Position numbers and translations under genes: made by a program. From assembly GCA_013138755.1 (NCBI GenBank), contig WTCC01000314.1, positions 1-14,952 on the forward strand: a DNA stretch of 14,952 nt. Reading direction: 5' to 3'. Source of the DNA: Gammaproteobacteria bacterium (GTDB lineage: Bacteria > Pseudomonadota > Gammaproteobacteria > SZUA-229). Of this stretch, positions 1-7,489 are shown in pieces. The notes below the pieces were generated by a model, which had not been told where the DNA came from, did not search any database, and saw only the letters and a program-made list of their open reading frames with translations. Every line of letters begins with the position of its first letter. Positions within the stretch are counted from its first letter, which is position 1.

Positions 1-1
1 A

Positions 2-133
2 CCACCTGCTCCTATCGGCGGTATTCCTGACCCATTGAGCGATAAGATGAAAGCGGGTAAGTGGGATCCGCAAGCAGCAGATGCGCAAGATGAGATGATC
101 AAAGCGTTCAAGAAAGAACACAATATGAAGTAG
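2..133 (+). CDS. C-terminal end of an unrecognised protein (5' end outside window)
   Basis: An open frame enters from the left edge and ends at TAG (131-133). It encodes the last 43 residues of a protein. The tail starts with a proline-rich stretch (PPAPIGGIPDP) and continues as a charged, Lys/Asp/Glu-rich helix-like tail ending in KEHNMK. I do not recognise the family from this piece. A role in the same envelope or sulfatase locus is possible from position only. The next gene starts 76 bp downstream with its own ribosome binding site, so the two could share a transcript. Confidence 0.6.
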   Translation, partial: PPAPIGGIPDPLSDKMKAGKWDPQAADAQDEMIKAFKKEHNMK

Positions 134-209
134 TTTCCTGAGATGCTATCAACCAAATAAGTGATTTAAAAAATAACCATCAATAATTTACGAGAGTAGG
201 AGTGTTACG

Positions 210-980
210 ATGAATAAATTAGCGACAAGTCTATTTACTAATAACAAAACTATAAAGTGCATGTTACTAAGTAGCACGCTTCTCTATGGCAACATTTCGT
301 TGGCTGATTCGAATAAAGATTTCAACACCTGGCAGAATACGCTGGCACCACTGTATCTTTGGGGCGTCAGTATGTCAGGAACAATGACTTCGGGGCCCGT
401 TACAGCTCCGTTGGAAATTGAATTCTCGGATGCGGTAGCTGATCTTGAAGGTATCTTTACCCTCCATTATGAGGGCGCTAAAGGTAACTGGGGTGTGATC
501 GTCGACTACTCGTTTTTGAATCTTGCCCCTTCGGCAGAAATTCCGGGAACACCGGCCGTCATTAATGTTGATATGGAAAACACCATAGCGGAAGTCGCTG
601 GTTTTTACCGTTTTTCGGCAGATAACCCCTGGCAGCTGTTGGCAGGTTATAGAAGTTACAAATTGGATGTTGATATTAAAGGGCTGCCAATGCCAATTGT
701 TATCGATGAAACCATTAACGACTTTTTCGTCGGCGGACGATATATGGGAAGCATCAATGACAAATGGTCATTCACCGGTCGTGCGGATATTGGTACCGGT
801 GATTCAGATCTGGTGATTAATGCACTTGCTGCCTTTGACTATCGGTTTTCTAAACTTTTATCTGGCTTCGTGGGCTGGCGAATACTGGACTACGATGTGG
901 ATACAGGAAGTGGTGCCAGTACATTTAAATATGATATGAATCATTCTGGCCCAATACTAGCAGTAGCGTTTCACTGGTAA
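210..980 (+). CDS. Outer-membrane beta-barrel protein (256 aa)
   Basis: The start ATG is supported by AGGAG at 198-202, 7 nt upstream. Residues 1-32 form a signal peptide with a hydrophobic core and a likely cut after ISLA. The mature part has alternating polar/aromatic strands rich in Gly, Tyr and Trp, for example around GNWGVIVDYSF, WQLLAGYRSY and LLSGFVGWRILDY. It ends in an aromatic residue (AVAFHW), the usual C-terminal signal recognised by the BAM machinery. Size and strand pattern suggest an 8-10-stranded barrel of the OmpA/OmpW-like size class, but I cannot name a family. The product should sit in the outer membrane; substrate or function is unknown. Its placement before the HlyD, sulfatase and MBL genes suggests the envelope part of that locus, which is inference. 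Confidence 0.8.
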   Translation: MNKLATSLFTNNKTIKCMLLSSTLLYGNISLADSNKDFNTWQNTLAPLYLWGVSMSGTMTSGPVTAPLEIEFSDAVADLEGIFTLHYEGAKGNWGVIVDYSFLNLAPSAEIPGTPAVINVDMENTIAEVAGFYRFSADNPWQLLAGYRSYKLDVDIKGLPMPIVIDETINDFFVGGRYMGSINDKWSFTGRADIGTGDSDLVINALAAFDYRFSKLLSGFVGWRILDYDVDTGSGASTFKYDMNHSGPILAVAFHW

Positions 981-999
981 TTTTAAGAGATTTTATATT

Positions 1000-1242
1000 T
1001 TGTCTTTATTGATATTTATTAGTGCCTGTACCTCCATACCCGTAGAAGAGCAGTCTAAGAATCATGATGAGCTAAATCAACTATCCGCACAAAATCGATC
1101 AGGACAATGAGGATAAATGGAGCGGGGCGGTAGGTCTAATTTAGACTTCACCAAACGTGCTTCCCTAGCACTCGAGTACCACGGTTACACCGGCTCTCGT
1201 GAAAGCATGATTGCTTCATTTGCCGTTAGATATTTAATATAA
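1000..1242 (+). pseudogene. Decayed outer-membrane protein/lipoprotein remnant
   Basis: This stretch shows three broken pieces of coding sequence. From TTG at 1000 one frame reads a lipoprotein-like signal (MSLLIFISAC, lipobox Cys at codon 10) and stops at TGA 1108-1110; AAGAG at 985-989 could be its ribosome site. A second frame (from about 1088) reads HKIDQDNEDKWSGAVGL and hits TAG at 1142. The first frame then resumes at 1138 with NLDFTKRASLALEYHGYTG and ends ASFAVRYLI at TAA 1240-1242. The last piece has the look of the final strands of a beta-barrel. Joined across two frame changes, they look like one gene with internal deletion and frameshifts. The short first piece alone might still be a 36-aa lipoprotein, which I think less likely. 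Confidence 0.5.
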
Positions 1243-1269
1243 GCCTTAATCAAAATTGGGGAGAGTTTG

Positions 1270-1542
1270 ATGGACGGACTTGATATCTTTGCTTTGATTA
1301 TCCTGCTAGTTCTGGCAGTCGTCGCGGTTGGTATCTGGGTGGCGCTGGGTATGCTGCCAGGAAAAATTGCCCGTTCCCGTAATCATCCACAGGCTGAGGC
1401 AATTAATGTGGCTGGCTGGTGGGGCGTGATTACCATGGGGCTGCTGCTGCCGCTCGCTTTTATCTGGGCCTATACAAAACCAGAAAACAATCACTCCGAA
1501 ATACATGATTCTGCGACTAATGAAAAAGGTGAACAGGCATGA
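1270..1542 (+). CDS. DUF3302 family inner-membrane protein (YibI/YiaW-like, 90 aa)
   Basis: ATG at 1270 is preferred over an in-frame TTG at 1267 because GGGGAG (1258-1263) is well spaced for it. The protein has two membrane segments (about residues 5-28 and 48-66) separated by a short basic loop with LPGKIARSRNHPQAEAI, followed by WWG. A hydrophilic C-terminal tail ends EKGEQA. This pattern, and its place directly before an HlyD-family gene, matches the DUF3302 proteins YibI and YiaW, which pair with YibH and YiaV in enterobacteria. Its stop overlaps the next start as ATGA, so the two are probably translationally coupled. It is presumed to be a small partner of the membrane-fusion protein in the inner membrane; the family's biochemical role is unknown. 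Confidence 0.8.
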   Translation: MDGLDIFALIILLVLAVVAVGIWVALGMLPGKIARSRNHPQAEAINVAGWWGVITMGLLLPLAFIWAYTKPENNHSEIHDSATNEKGEQA

Positions 1543-2507
1543 TCGTTTTCCTCACCTTATGTTATGTGGCCGTTCTGTTTCTCCTGATCAAAGTCAATAT
1601 CATCAAACTGAACCTGTTTTGGAAGCTGTCCCCCATTGCATGGATGCTGTTGTTGATTATTGTTTTACTGATACCCATGCAGTGGGGTGCGCCCAGTGGT
1701 GCTGTCAATGTATACCAGCATATTGTTGAAATTGTTCCTGAAGTTACCGGGCGTGTTACCGATGTTCCGGTTAGTCCGCTGCAACCATTAAAAAAAGGTG
1801 ACGTGCTGTTCAAGATCGAGCAATCACCTTTCGAGCACAAAGTGGCGGGTATCGAGGCGAGTCTTAAACTGGCAAAGATCAATCTCCAACGAGCAAAAAA
1901 ACTGGTGAAGAATAGCTTTGCCGCCAAGGCGACCGTTGATCAATACACGGCTGAAATCGGTAGTCTTAAAGCCCAGCTTGATGATGCCCAATACAACCTG
2001 GAACATACGGTGGTACGTGCCCCCGCCGATGGTTACGTTGTAGGGTTGTCATTAACGCCAGGACAGAGAGTCAGTAATACCCCGGGACGTGGCTGGGTCA
2101 CTTTCGTGAACAGTGATAGCAGTCGTCTGGTTATCGGCATTAGTCAAAGTACCAGTAGAAATATCAGAACCGGGCAGGAAGCTGAGGTGACATTTAAATT
2201 GCTACCGGGTCAGATCATAAATGCAACCGTACTTAGTATTTCACCTGTTACACCACAGGCTCAGCTTAGTGCCAGTGGTACGGTACCTAAGGCACCTTCT
2301 GAGCGGGATCCAGCAGAACTTTTCTCGGTAATTTTGCAGCTGGAAGAAAATGTTTTCGAGCAAGCCGGTCTCTCTTCTCTGGATATCAGCAGTATCCCTG
2401 GCGGCGCATCAGGCGTCGGGGCTATTTACACCGAGTCAGGCAAGTTGACTCACGTTATACGCAAAGTAATGCTGCGTATGGATGCATGGCTTAACTACTT
2501 AGTATAA
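1539..2507 (+). CDS. HlyD-family membrane-fusion protein (YibH/YiaV-like, 322 aa)
   Basis: This is a periplasmic adaptor of the HlyD/EmrA type. Two hydrophobic segments lie at about residues 2-18 and 29-47. A biotinyl-lipoyl half-domain follows (VEIVPEVTGRVTDVPVSP, then LKKGDVLFKIEQSPFE, about 62-99). Next come a short helical hairpin (about 100-155, Ala/Lys/Leu rich), the second half-domain (VVRAPADGYVVGLSLTPGQ, about 158-176) and a beta-barrel region. Length and the double membrane segment fit YibH/YiaV rather than a classical tripartite-pump adaptor. No ABC, MFS or RND pump gene is in the window, as is usual for the DUF3302-HlyD pair. An AT-rich inverted repeat (TTAACTA 2491-2497, TAGTTAA 2516-2522) spans the stop codon but lacks a clear T-run. 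Any exported substrate is unknown. Confidence 0.85.
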   Translation: MIVFLTLCYVAVLFLLIKVNIIKLNLFWKLSPIAWMLLLIIVLLIPMQWGAPSGAVNVYQHIVEIVPEVTGRVTDVPVSPLQPLKKGDVLFKIEQSPFEHKVAGIEASLKLAKINLQRAKKLVKNSFAAKATVDQYTAEIGSLKAQLDDAQYNLEHTVVRAPADGYVVGLSLTPGQRVSNTPGRGWVTFVNSDSSRLVIGISQSTSRNIRTGQEAEVTFKLLPGQIINATVLSISPVTPQAQLSASGTVPKAPSERDPAELFSVILQLEENVFEQAGLSSLDISSIPGGASGVGAIYTESGKLTHVIRKVMLRMDAWLNYLV

Positions 2508-2674
2508 CGTCGAAATAGTTAAGGTGTGTAACAATAAAATCAGAAGTTGATGCAAGCAAGTATGGAAACAAGCTGTAAAAACAAGTGGCATATTGCAGCA
2601 GATAAAAATTAAGTATAAACAAATTATGTTATGCCACTATCTATTGTTATGGAGCTAATAAAATAAAAATAAAA

Positions 2675-4042
2675 ATGAAAATAAAAACTAATCTTATTCT
2701 TGCGATGCTCGCCTTGAGCGTCACCGCAAGCCAGGTTAACGCCAAACCCATCGTGCATGATGCTGAGCACTATGTGCTGCTGCATCAATACAAGGACCAG
2801 TGGGCAAAAGAGGACAAGGAACTCGACACGAAGCTTGCTGAACTGCGTAAGAAAAACGGCGGCAAGAAACCCAATATCGTCTACATCCTTATCGATGACA
2901 TGGGCTTCGGTGAATTTGGCATACCGTCATTGAACAAGATCCGCGGTGGCCGTACACCGAACCTGGATGCATTTGCCGAAGAGGGTATGTCATTTACCCG
3001 CATGTATGCAGAAAATATCTGCACCTCGACACGCATGGCATTTATGACCGGGCGCTACGCTGTGCGTACCGGCATGGAAGTGACCAAGGTCACACCACCC
3101 GAAGGTGTGGGTATGAACGCGAAAGAGGTGACCATTGCCGAGCTGTTGTCCGATGCAGGTTATGCAACCCACCATATCGGCAAATGGCATATGGGTGATA
3201 TCAAGGAAGCTTACCCTACCAACCAGGGGTTTGATTATGCCTCCTTTCCTTTGCACAATCAGGTCTCCTATAGCTTCCTGACTCGTGATGCGGAAATCTA
3301 TGGCCGCACCACGTCGTTTACACCGACGACGGTTGATCCTGATTATGGCCTGGACAAAACTTTCCGTCTCTATGACTGGGCCACTCAGGTCGAAGGCAAA
3401 AAAGGTGGCAAGCTGAAAGAGTGGGGTATTGAAGCCGGAGAAAAGCCGGATATAGCGTTCTACAAAAAGGTTAATAAAAAGTTTCAAAAGCAGGCGATTA
3501 AATCACTGCGTACGCTGGCCAAAGGCGATAAACCCTTCTTCCTGAACTACTGGCCACAAATTCCGGTAGCGATTCTTAACTCAGCGGAAGATGATAAGTG
3601 TCTGACTCCGAACTGTGGGCGTTGGGCCGAGGCCATGTCACTGGTCGATCGTTACATCGGTGAAGTGCTGGACGAAGTCAAGAAACTGGGGATTGAGGAC
3701 AACACCATCATTGTTGTTATGGGCGACAATGGGCCGATGAAACAGGAAATACCCGGCTCTGGTTATTCTCAATGGCTGTTCCGCGGTGTCAAGGGATCAT
3801 CCCTGGAAGGTGGTCACCGTGTTGGTGCCTTTATTAAATGGCCGGGCGTGACCAAGCCGGGTTCGATCTCCGGTGATATGGTCTTCGTCAGCGACCTCTA
3901 CACCACCTTTGCCAACATTGCCGGTAACACTAAAGGTATTCCCCGTGACCGGGTTGTTGACGGTATCGACCAGACTGCGTTAATGATGAAAGGTGATACT
4001 CACGGCCGCCGTGACTACGTACACCTATATGAAACTAACTAG
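2675..4042 (+). CDS. Secreted type I sulfatase, catalytic part, ending at an in-frame amber codon
   Basis: An N-terminal signal peptide (about 1-23, ending SQVNA) is followed by a charged helix and the alkaline-phosphatase-like sulfatase fold. Visible motifs are the metal ligands D74-D75 (ILIDDMGFG), the formylglycine site C116-T-S-T-R120 followed by MAFMTGR, GKWHMG (K170, H172), GDNG (D351, N352) and the RGVKGSSLEGGHR region (K373). Two features are unusual: the third residue of the CxPxR motif is Ser, and the position that often reads HxPH after PFFL is WPQIPV. It would hydrolyse sulfate esters in the periplasm after Cys-to-formylglycine maturation. The frame stops at TAG 4040-4042 but remains open for 110 more family-like codons. 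The nearest ribosome-site-like GGAG (2651-2654) is about 20 nt from ATG, so translation may be weak. The substrate is unknown. Confidence 0.85.
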   Translation: MKIKTNLILAMLALSVTASQVNAKPIVHDAEHYVLLHQYKDQWAKEDKELDTKLAELRKKNGGKKPNIVYILIDDMGFGEFGIPSLNKIRGGRTPNLDAFAEEGMSFTRMYAENICTSTRMAFMTGRYAVRTGMEVTKVTPPEGVGMNAKEVTIAELLSDAGYATHHIGKWHMGDIKEAYPTNQGFDYASFPLHNQVSYSFLTRDAEIYGRTTSFTPTTVDPDYGLDKTFRLYDWATQVEGKKGGKLKEWGIEAGEKPDIAFYKKVNKKFQKQAIKSLRTLAKGDKPFFLNYWPQIPVAILNSAEDDKCLTPNCGRWAEAMSLVDRYIGEVLDEVKKLGIEDNTIIVVMGDNGPMKQEIPGSGYSQWLFRGVKGSSLEGGHRVGAFIKWPGVTKPGSISGDMVFVSDLYTTFANIAGNTKGIPRDRVVDGIDQTALMMKGDTHGRRDYVHLYETN

Positions 4043-4375
4043 TTAAAGGGCACAGTTAAGCAAAACATGAAAATCCATTGGCCAGGTGCTGGTGTGAATC
4101 CAGCTTTAGCAAAAATGTATAACCTGTACTGGGATCCACGGGAAGACAATGCGCTGCTCTATCAGGCTGTCTGGGCAGGAACGCCATTTGTGCGTATGCG
4201 CGAACAGCATCTGCGTCTGAAAGACAAATTTCCGGACTGGAAAGCAGCAAAAGGTATGCCATATGAAGATGTCACCAACCTGCGTCCTGAAACCAAAGCA
4301 ATGGTGAAGATGTGGGCGAAAGTCTATGGTGATGCCAAGCACGTGATCGGTGGCATCGAGGCGATAGGGAATTAG
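4043..4375 (+). pseudogene. C-terminal part of the sulfatase, in frame after the amber codon
   Basis: Directly after TAG 4040-4042 the same frame continues LKGTVKQNMKIHWPGAG and runs to a second TAG at 4373-4375. The sequence across the stop (HLYETN, stop, LKGTVKQNMKIHW) matches the usual sulfatase C-terminal subdomain pattern, in which a strand with a VK..K.HW-type motif follows the Y..N segment. The two parts therefore form one gene of 566 codons before the final stop. An ATG at 4067 could in theory restart translation, but no good ribosome site precedes it. All catalytic motifs lie in the upstream part; this piece would complete the C-terminal sheet and substrate pocket. Other genes here also use TAG as a terminal stop, so general reassignment is unlikely. 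A nonsense mutation, a sequencing error or readthrough are the options. Confidence 0.7.
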
Positions 4376-4376
4376 G

Positions 4377-4580
4377 TGTAAGTAAAATATCAGCCCACAT
4401 GCAGTGAAACAGAATGAGTTGCTGGGATAATTGTCCCGAGTTCTGTTTTGCTGCATTCGGTTTTTTGCTGGTAGCATAAGTTAAAACCTGAAGCAGCAGA
4501 TTCAGCTTTTACCTAATGGCTTATTTATGTTTTTATCTCATACGTTTAACAAATTTTATCCAAAATATTTTCTTGCATAA
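4377..4580 (+). repeat. Hairpin-bearing repeat block, copy 1
   Basis: This block shares its ends with 7459-7655. It begins TGTAAGTA and contains a 58-nt imperfect palindrome at 4399-4456: ATGCAG/CTGCAT outer stem, AACAGAA/TTCTGTT middle stem and GGGA/TCCC inner stem around TAATTG. TTTTTT follows at 4461-4466, so it may also end the sulfatase transcript. After a divergent middle part, similarity returns at about 4543 (CGT..AACAAATTTTAT). There, translation reads RLTNFIQNIFL, close to RITNFIQQLFL in copy 2, which is the start of a cytochrome signal peptide. The block ends at the ribosome site of the first MBL gene. It could be a duplicated upstream region of a cytochrome gene or a repeated palindromic element. 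Confidence 0.65.
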
Positions 4581-4590
4581 GGAGAAAAAA

Positions 4591-5805
4591 ATGAAAAAAT
4601 TATTCCTGCTACCATTTGTTGCGCTGATCTTTTCAGGGTTGTTGAGTCCCTCTGTCATGGCCAAACCCGACAATGTTGATGGCATAAGCGTGCCCTTTGG
4701 CCGCATTCCACAGGAGATTAAGGACAACCGTTATCCTCGAACGTATTACCCGAATACCGAGAAGCTGGGCAGTGCTGAAATGCGCATTACCGCGCTCGGT
4801 ACTGGTATGCCGAACCAGTCACCCAGTAATGTCGCGGCCTCGTTTCTGGTCGAGCTAGGTAACGGCGAGTCTTTTCTGTTTGACCTGGGTACGGGTGCAA
4901 CTGACCGGCTTGCCGGTCTTGAAGTGAATTATGCCAGCCTGGACAAGGTCTTTGCCAGCCATTTACATACCGACCATGTAGGCGATGTGGCCGCACTGTG
5001 GGTCGGTGGCTGGTTAGGCGGACGTTATACACCGCTACACGTATATGGTCCGTCGGGTTCCACACCCGAGCTGGGCACCAAGGTACATATTGACCACATC
5101 CGTGCTGCCTGGGCCTGGGATGTTACCTCACGTGCAGGTACCTTGCCCAATGCCGGTGGCGAAATCGTTGCCCATGAGTTCGATTTTTCCAAGACGGCCG
5201 TTATTTACAACGAGAACGGCGTCAAGGTAACCTCTTTCCCGGCGATCCATATTCGTGATGGTTCAGTCAGTTTCCGGCTGGACTGGAATGGCCTCAGCTT
5301 CGTGTTTGGTGGCGACAGTGTTCCCAATAAGTGGTTCTTGAAAGAAGCAAAGGGCGCGGATGTGGTCGTGCATGAGTGCTTCTTTACACCTGAACAGTGG
5401 ATGCAAATCGCCGGATTTCCATACAAGCAGGCATACTGGGTGACGTCGCAGATACATACACCACCAGAAGGTTTCGGCAAACTGATGTCGGAAGTCAAAC
5501 CACGTCTGGCGGTCGCCTATCATTACTGGAACCACCGTGATATCGAGTTCGAAATTTTCGAAGGTGTTCGCAAGACCTATGACGGCCCATTGGCGATGGC
5601 GGACGACTTGACGGTAATCAACCTCACGAAAGAACACATTGAAGTTCGTGAGGTCTCATTCAACCATGAGGCCTGGGCACAGGGCACTAGCAAGGAATGG
5701 GATACCGCACCTCGCGGTGAACCTGCCACCGGATTGATGGCGGACTGGCTGAGAAAGGGTGAAATAAAAGGCTTGAACCCTCCGCCTACGCAACCTATTG
5801 ATTAA
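4591..5805 (+). CDS. Exported MBL-fold metallohydrolase (404 aa), first of a tandem pair
   Basis: The start at 4591 is chosen because AAGGAG (4579-4584) lies 6 nt upstream and a typical signal peptide follows (MKKLFLLPFVALIF...SVMA, about 1-24). A longer in-frame ATG at 4516 only adds repeat-derived sequence. The metallo-beta-lactamase fold shows HLHTDH (H124, H126, D128, H129), the third His in FPAIH (H220), the bridging Asp in GGDS (D242) and HE (H261), plus a conserved QIHTPPE (H289). The strand-1 pattern ITALGTGMPN and FLFDLGTG resembles the RNase Z/AtsA-like branch and proteins annotated as GntH-like, as I recall them. A full two-zinc site is expected, with activity in the periplasm. Being next to a sulfatase, an AtsA-type alkyl or aryl sulfatase role is possible but not shown. 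Confidence 0.85.
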   Translation: MKKLFLLPFVALIFSGLLSPSVMAKPDNVDGISVPFGRIPQEIKDNRYPRTYYPNTEKLGSAEMRITALGTGMPNQSPSNVAASFLVELGNGESFLFDLGTGATDRLAGLEVNYASLDKVFASHLHTDHVGDVAALWVGGWLGGRYTPLHVYGPSGSTPELGTKVHIDHIRAAWAWDVTSRAGTLPNAGGEIVAHEFDFSKTAVIYNENGVKVTSFPAIHIRDGSVSFRLDWNGLSFVFGGDSVPNKWFLKEAKGADVVVHECFFTPEQWMQIAGFPYKQAYWVTSQIHTPPEGFGKLMSEVKPRLAVAYHYWNHRDIEFEIFEGVRKTYDGPLAMADDLTVINLTKEHIEVREVSFNHEAWAQGTSKEWDTAPRGEPATGLMADWLRKGEIKGLNPPPTQPID

Positions 5806-5930
5806 ACCTGGTGCTTATACGTAGTAGTTTTATAGCTTATTAAGTTGTGTTATTTTAATTAAAGGATTACCTTTGGTGTAGCTTTTAATACTAAAAAAAT
5901 GAATCAGTATCATAAGAGGAGAAAAGGATA

Positions 5931-7247
5931 ATGACGACTATCAAGAGAGTATTTGTCGCTGCATCTATTACATTGGCGGCCCTGATAATCTACCAATGGG
6001 GACATATAGATGGACGCGAAGGAAAACCTTCAATAGTCATCGCTGAATCTATTGCTGTGAGTTCTTCAGTCCCATCTACAGTAAAGGCACGAGAGCGAGA
6101 TTACTACTCCCCCAATTCTGAAGACCTCAAACCCGATGAAATGCGGGTAATTGCCTGTGGCACCGGCATGCCAACCACCCGTGCAGCCCAGGCTGCTGCA
6201 TGTTTTCTCGTCGAGCTAGGCAATGGTGACAAGTTTCTCTTCGATATCGGCTCCGGATCTGCCGAACGCATTTCGTCTCTTCAAATTCCTTATGACTATC
6301 TCGACAAGGTTTTTATCGGACATCTGCACGCGGATCATTTCGGCTCACTGGGTGAATTGTTTATCGGCGGCGCACTCATGGGACGGCAGAAACCATTACG
6401 TGTTTGGGGGCCGAACGGTCGTGCACCTGAGCTAGGAACGGCCTATGCGGTTCAGAAGTTGAAGGAAATGTACACATGGGATTTAGCTGGCCGCGTGGGT
6501 TTGGTTGATTTTCGTGGTTACTCGATCGAGGTAAACGAGTTTGATTATACAGCCGAGAACGCTGTCATTTATCAGGTTAACGGCGTAACCATCCGCTCGT
6601 TTCCCGCGATCCATTCACTCGACGGACCTGTCAGTTTTAGCCTCGAATGGAATGGGCTGAAATTCGTTTTCGGCTCCGACAGTTATCCTAACAAATGGTT
6701 TGTGAAGTATGCCAAAGATGCGGATCTTGTCGTACACGAGTGTTTCGTCGCCGTTCCCGATCTCGTCGCTAAGATGGGGTTTACGCCAGAGCAGGCTTTA
6801 GTGGTCGGCACCCAGATCCATACCGCTCCAGAAGCTTTTGGAAAAATCATGCAAGAGATCAAACCACGCATGGCAGTCGCCTATCATTTCTTTAAAGATT
6901 TCGATACCACGGCAGCAATAAACGATCGTATCCGCACCACATATGACGGTCCGCTGAGCCTTGCTGAAGACTTCATGGTCTGGAACATCAATAAGGATGA
7001 TATCCGGGTACGCATGGCTGTTGTGGAAGAGCATACGTGGGCACCGCCATTAGCAAGCAAGCCGGCACTTCCACAAAAGGGCGACACAGAGAAATACAGC
7101 AAGGGGATGAATGTTGATATGAAATCAATGGGCTACTCCGACTTCATCAAGCAAGGCCGTTGGGCTGATGTTGACGAGGCGAACCGTGGCATCTATGAGG
7201 AAGCCAGTAAAGCCTTAGGCAGGAAATTTGAGTATCCTTCGCAATAG
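5931..7247 (+). CDS. Membrane-anchored MBL-fold metallohydrolase (438 aa), second of a tandem pair
   Basis: This is a paralogue of the upstream MBL gene, separated by 125 bp. An uncleaved-looking N-terminal membrane segment (about 6-22, VFVAASITLAALIIYQW) is followed by a 40-residue linker and the MBL domain: CGTGMPTTRAAQAA, FLFDIGSGS, HLHADH (H131, H133, D135, H136), FPAIH (H228), GSDS (D250), HE (H269) and GTQIHTAPE (H297). Metal ligands correspond one-to-one with the first copy. It carries an extra C-terminal extension (about 375-438) with charged segments and SDFIKQGRWADVDEANRG. AGGAG near 5917-5921 and GGA before ATG support the start. The duplicate may act on a related substrate at the outer face of the inner membrane. 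It is followed by a strong terminator at 7293-7314. Confidence 0.85.
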   Translation: MTTIKRVFVAASITLAALIIYQWGHIDGREGKPSIVIAESIAVSSSVPSTVKARERDYYSPNSEDLKPDEMRVIACGTGMPTTRAAQAAACFLVELGNGDKFLFDIGSGSAERISSLQIPYDYLDKVFIGHLHADHFGSLGELFIGGALMGRQKPLRVWGPNGRAPELGTAYAVQKLKEMYTWDLAGRVGLVDFRGYSIEVNEFDYTAENAVIYQVNGVTIRSFPAIHSLDGPVSFSLEWNGLKFVFGSDSYPNKWFVKYAKDADLVVHECFVAVPDLVAKMGFTPEQALVVGTQIHTAPEAFGKIMQEIKPRMAVAYHFFKDFDTTAAINDRIRTTYDGPLSLAEDFMVWNINKDDIRVRMAVVEEHTWAPPLASKPALPQKGDTEKYSKGMNVDMKSMGYSDFIKQGRWADVDEANRGIYEEASKALGRKFEYPSQ

Positions 7248-7292
7248 ATTAAGGGTGCGCATTGAGTAATAAAAAAACAATTAAATAAAAGG

Positions 7293-7314
7293 CCGGGCAA
7301 AGCCCGGTTTTTTT
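7293..7314 (+). terminator. Rho-independent terminator after the MBL pair
   Basis: A perfect 6-bp GC stem, CCGGGC (7293-7298) with GCCCGG (7302-7307), encloses the loop AAA. It is followed directly by seven T residues (7308-7314). It lies 46 bp past the second MBL stop codon and closes the plus-strand left half of the window. Confidence 0.9.
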
Positions 7315-7372
7315 AACGGTATGATTGCACATAAGTAATTTCATTTTTTGATATTGAAGCTTTAATTATGTG

Positions 7373-7489
7373 ATGTTTAGTGTCCGTTTATTTTTAATTG
7401 GGTTGCTTTTTTTATCGGTGCCTTTAGTAAAGGCTGACCGGGTCAGAGGTACTCTAGATGTAAGTAGTGTATCAGCCCGAATGCAGTGA
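7373..7489 (+). pseudogene. Truncated signal-peptide ORF (38 aa) running into the hairpin repeat
   Basis: From ATG 7373 a typical signal peptide is read (MFSVRLFLIGLLFLSVPLVKA, likely cut after KA). Only DRVRGTLDV follows before the frame enters repeat copy 2 at about 7459 and stops at TGA 7487-7489, which belongs to the hairpin's left arm. No ribosome site is evident. I take it as the 5' remnant of an exported protein cut by the repeat junction. The family cannot be named from nine mature residues. Confidence 0.45.

Noticed and set aside
2491..2522. Inverted repeat at the end of the HlyD gene as a terminator
   Set aside because: The stem is seven AT-rich base pairs with a long loop and no T-run, too weak to call.
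2990..3487. 165-codon minus-strand ORF inside the sulfatase gene
   Set aside because: It lies opposite well-conserved sulfatase motifs and has no recognisable protein features; a shadow frame.
4036..4045. Amber codon as a programmed pyrrolysine site
   Set aside because: No pyrrolysine genes are in the window, sulfatases are not known pyrrolysine proteins, and TAG ends other genes here. Kept only as a remote option.
4399..4456. The hairpin as an integron attC site
   Set aside because: A GTTTAAC-like string occurs downstream (4544-4550), but no matching GTTRRRY core lies at the other end, no integrase gene is present, and the stem layout does not fit R/L box spacing.
4516..4590. Longer N-terminus of the first MBL protein
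   Set aside because: The added 25 residues come from the repeat block. ATG 4591 has a strong ribosome site and a normal signal peptide.
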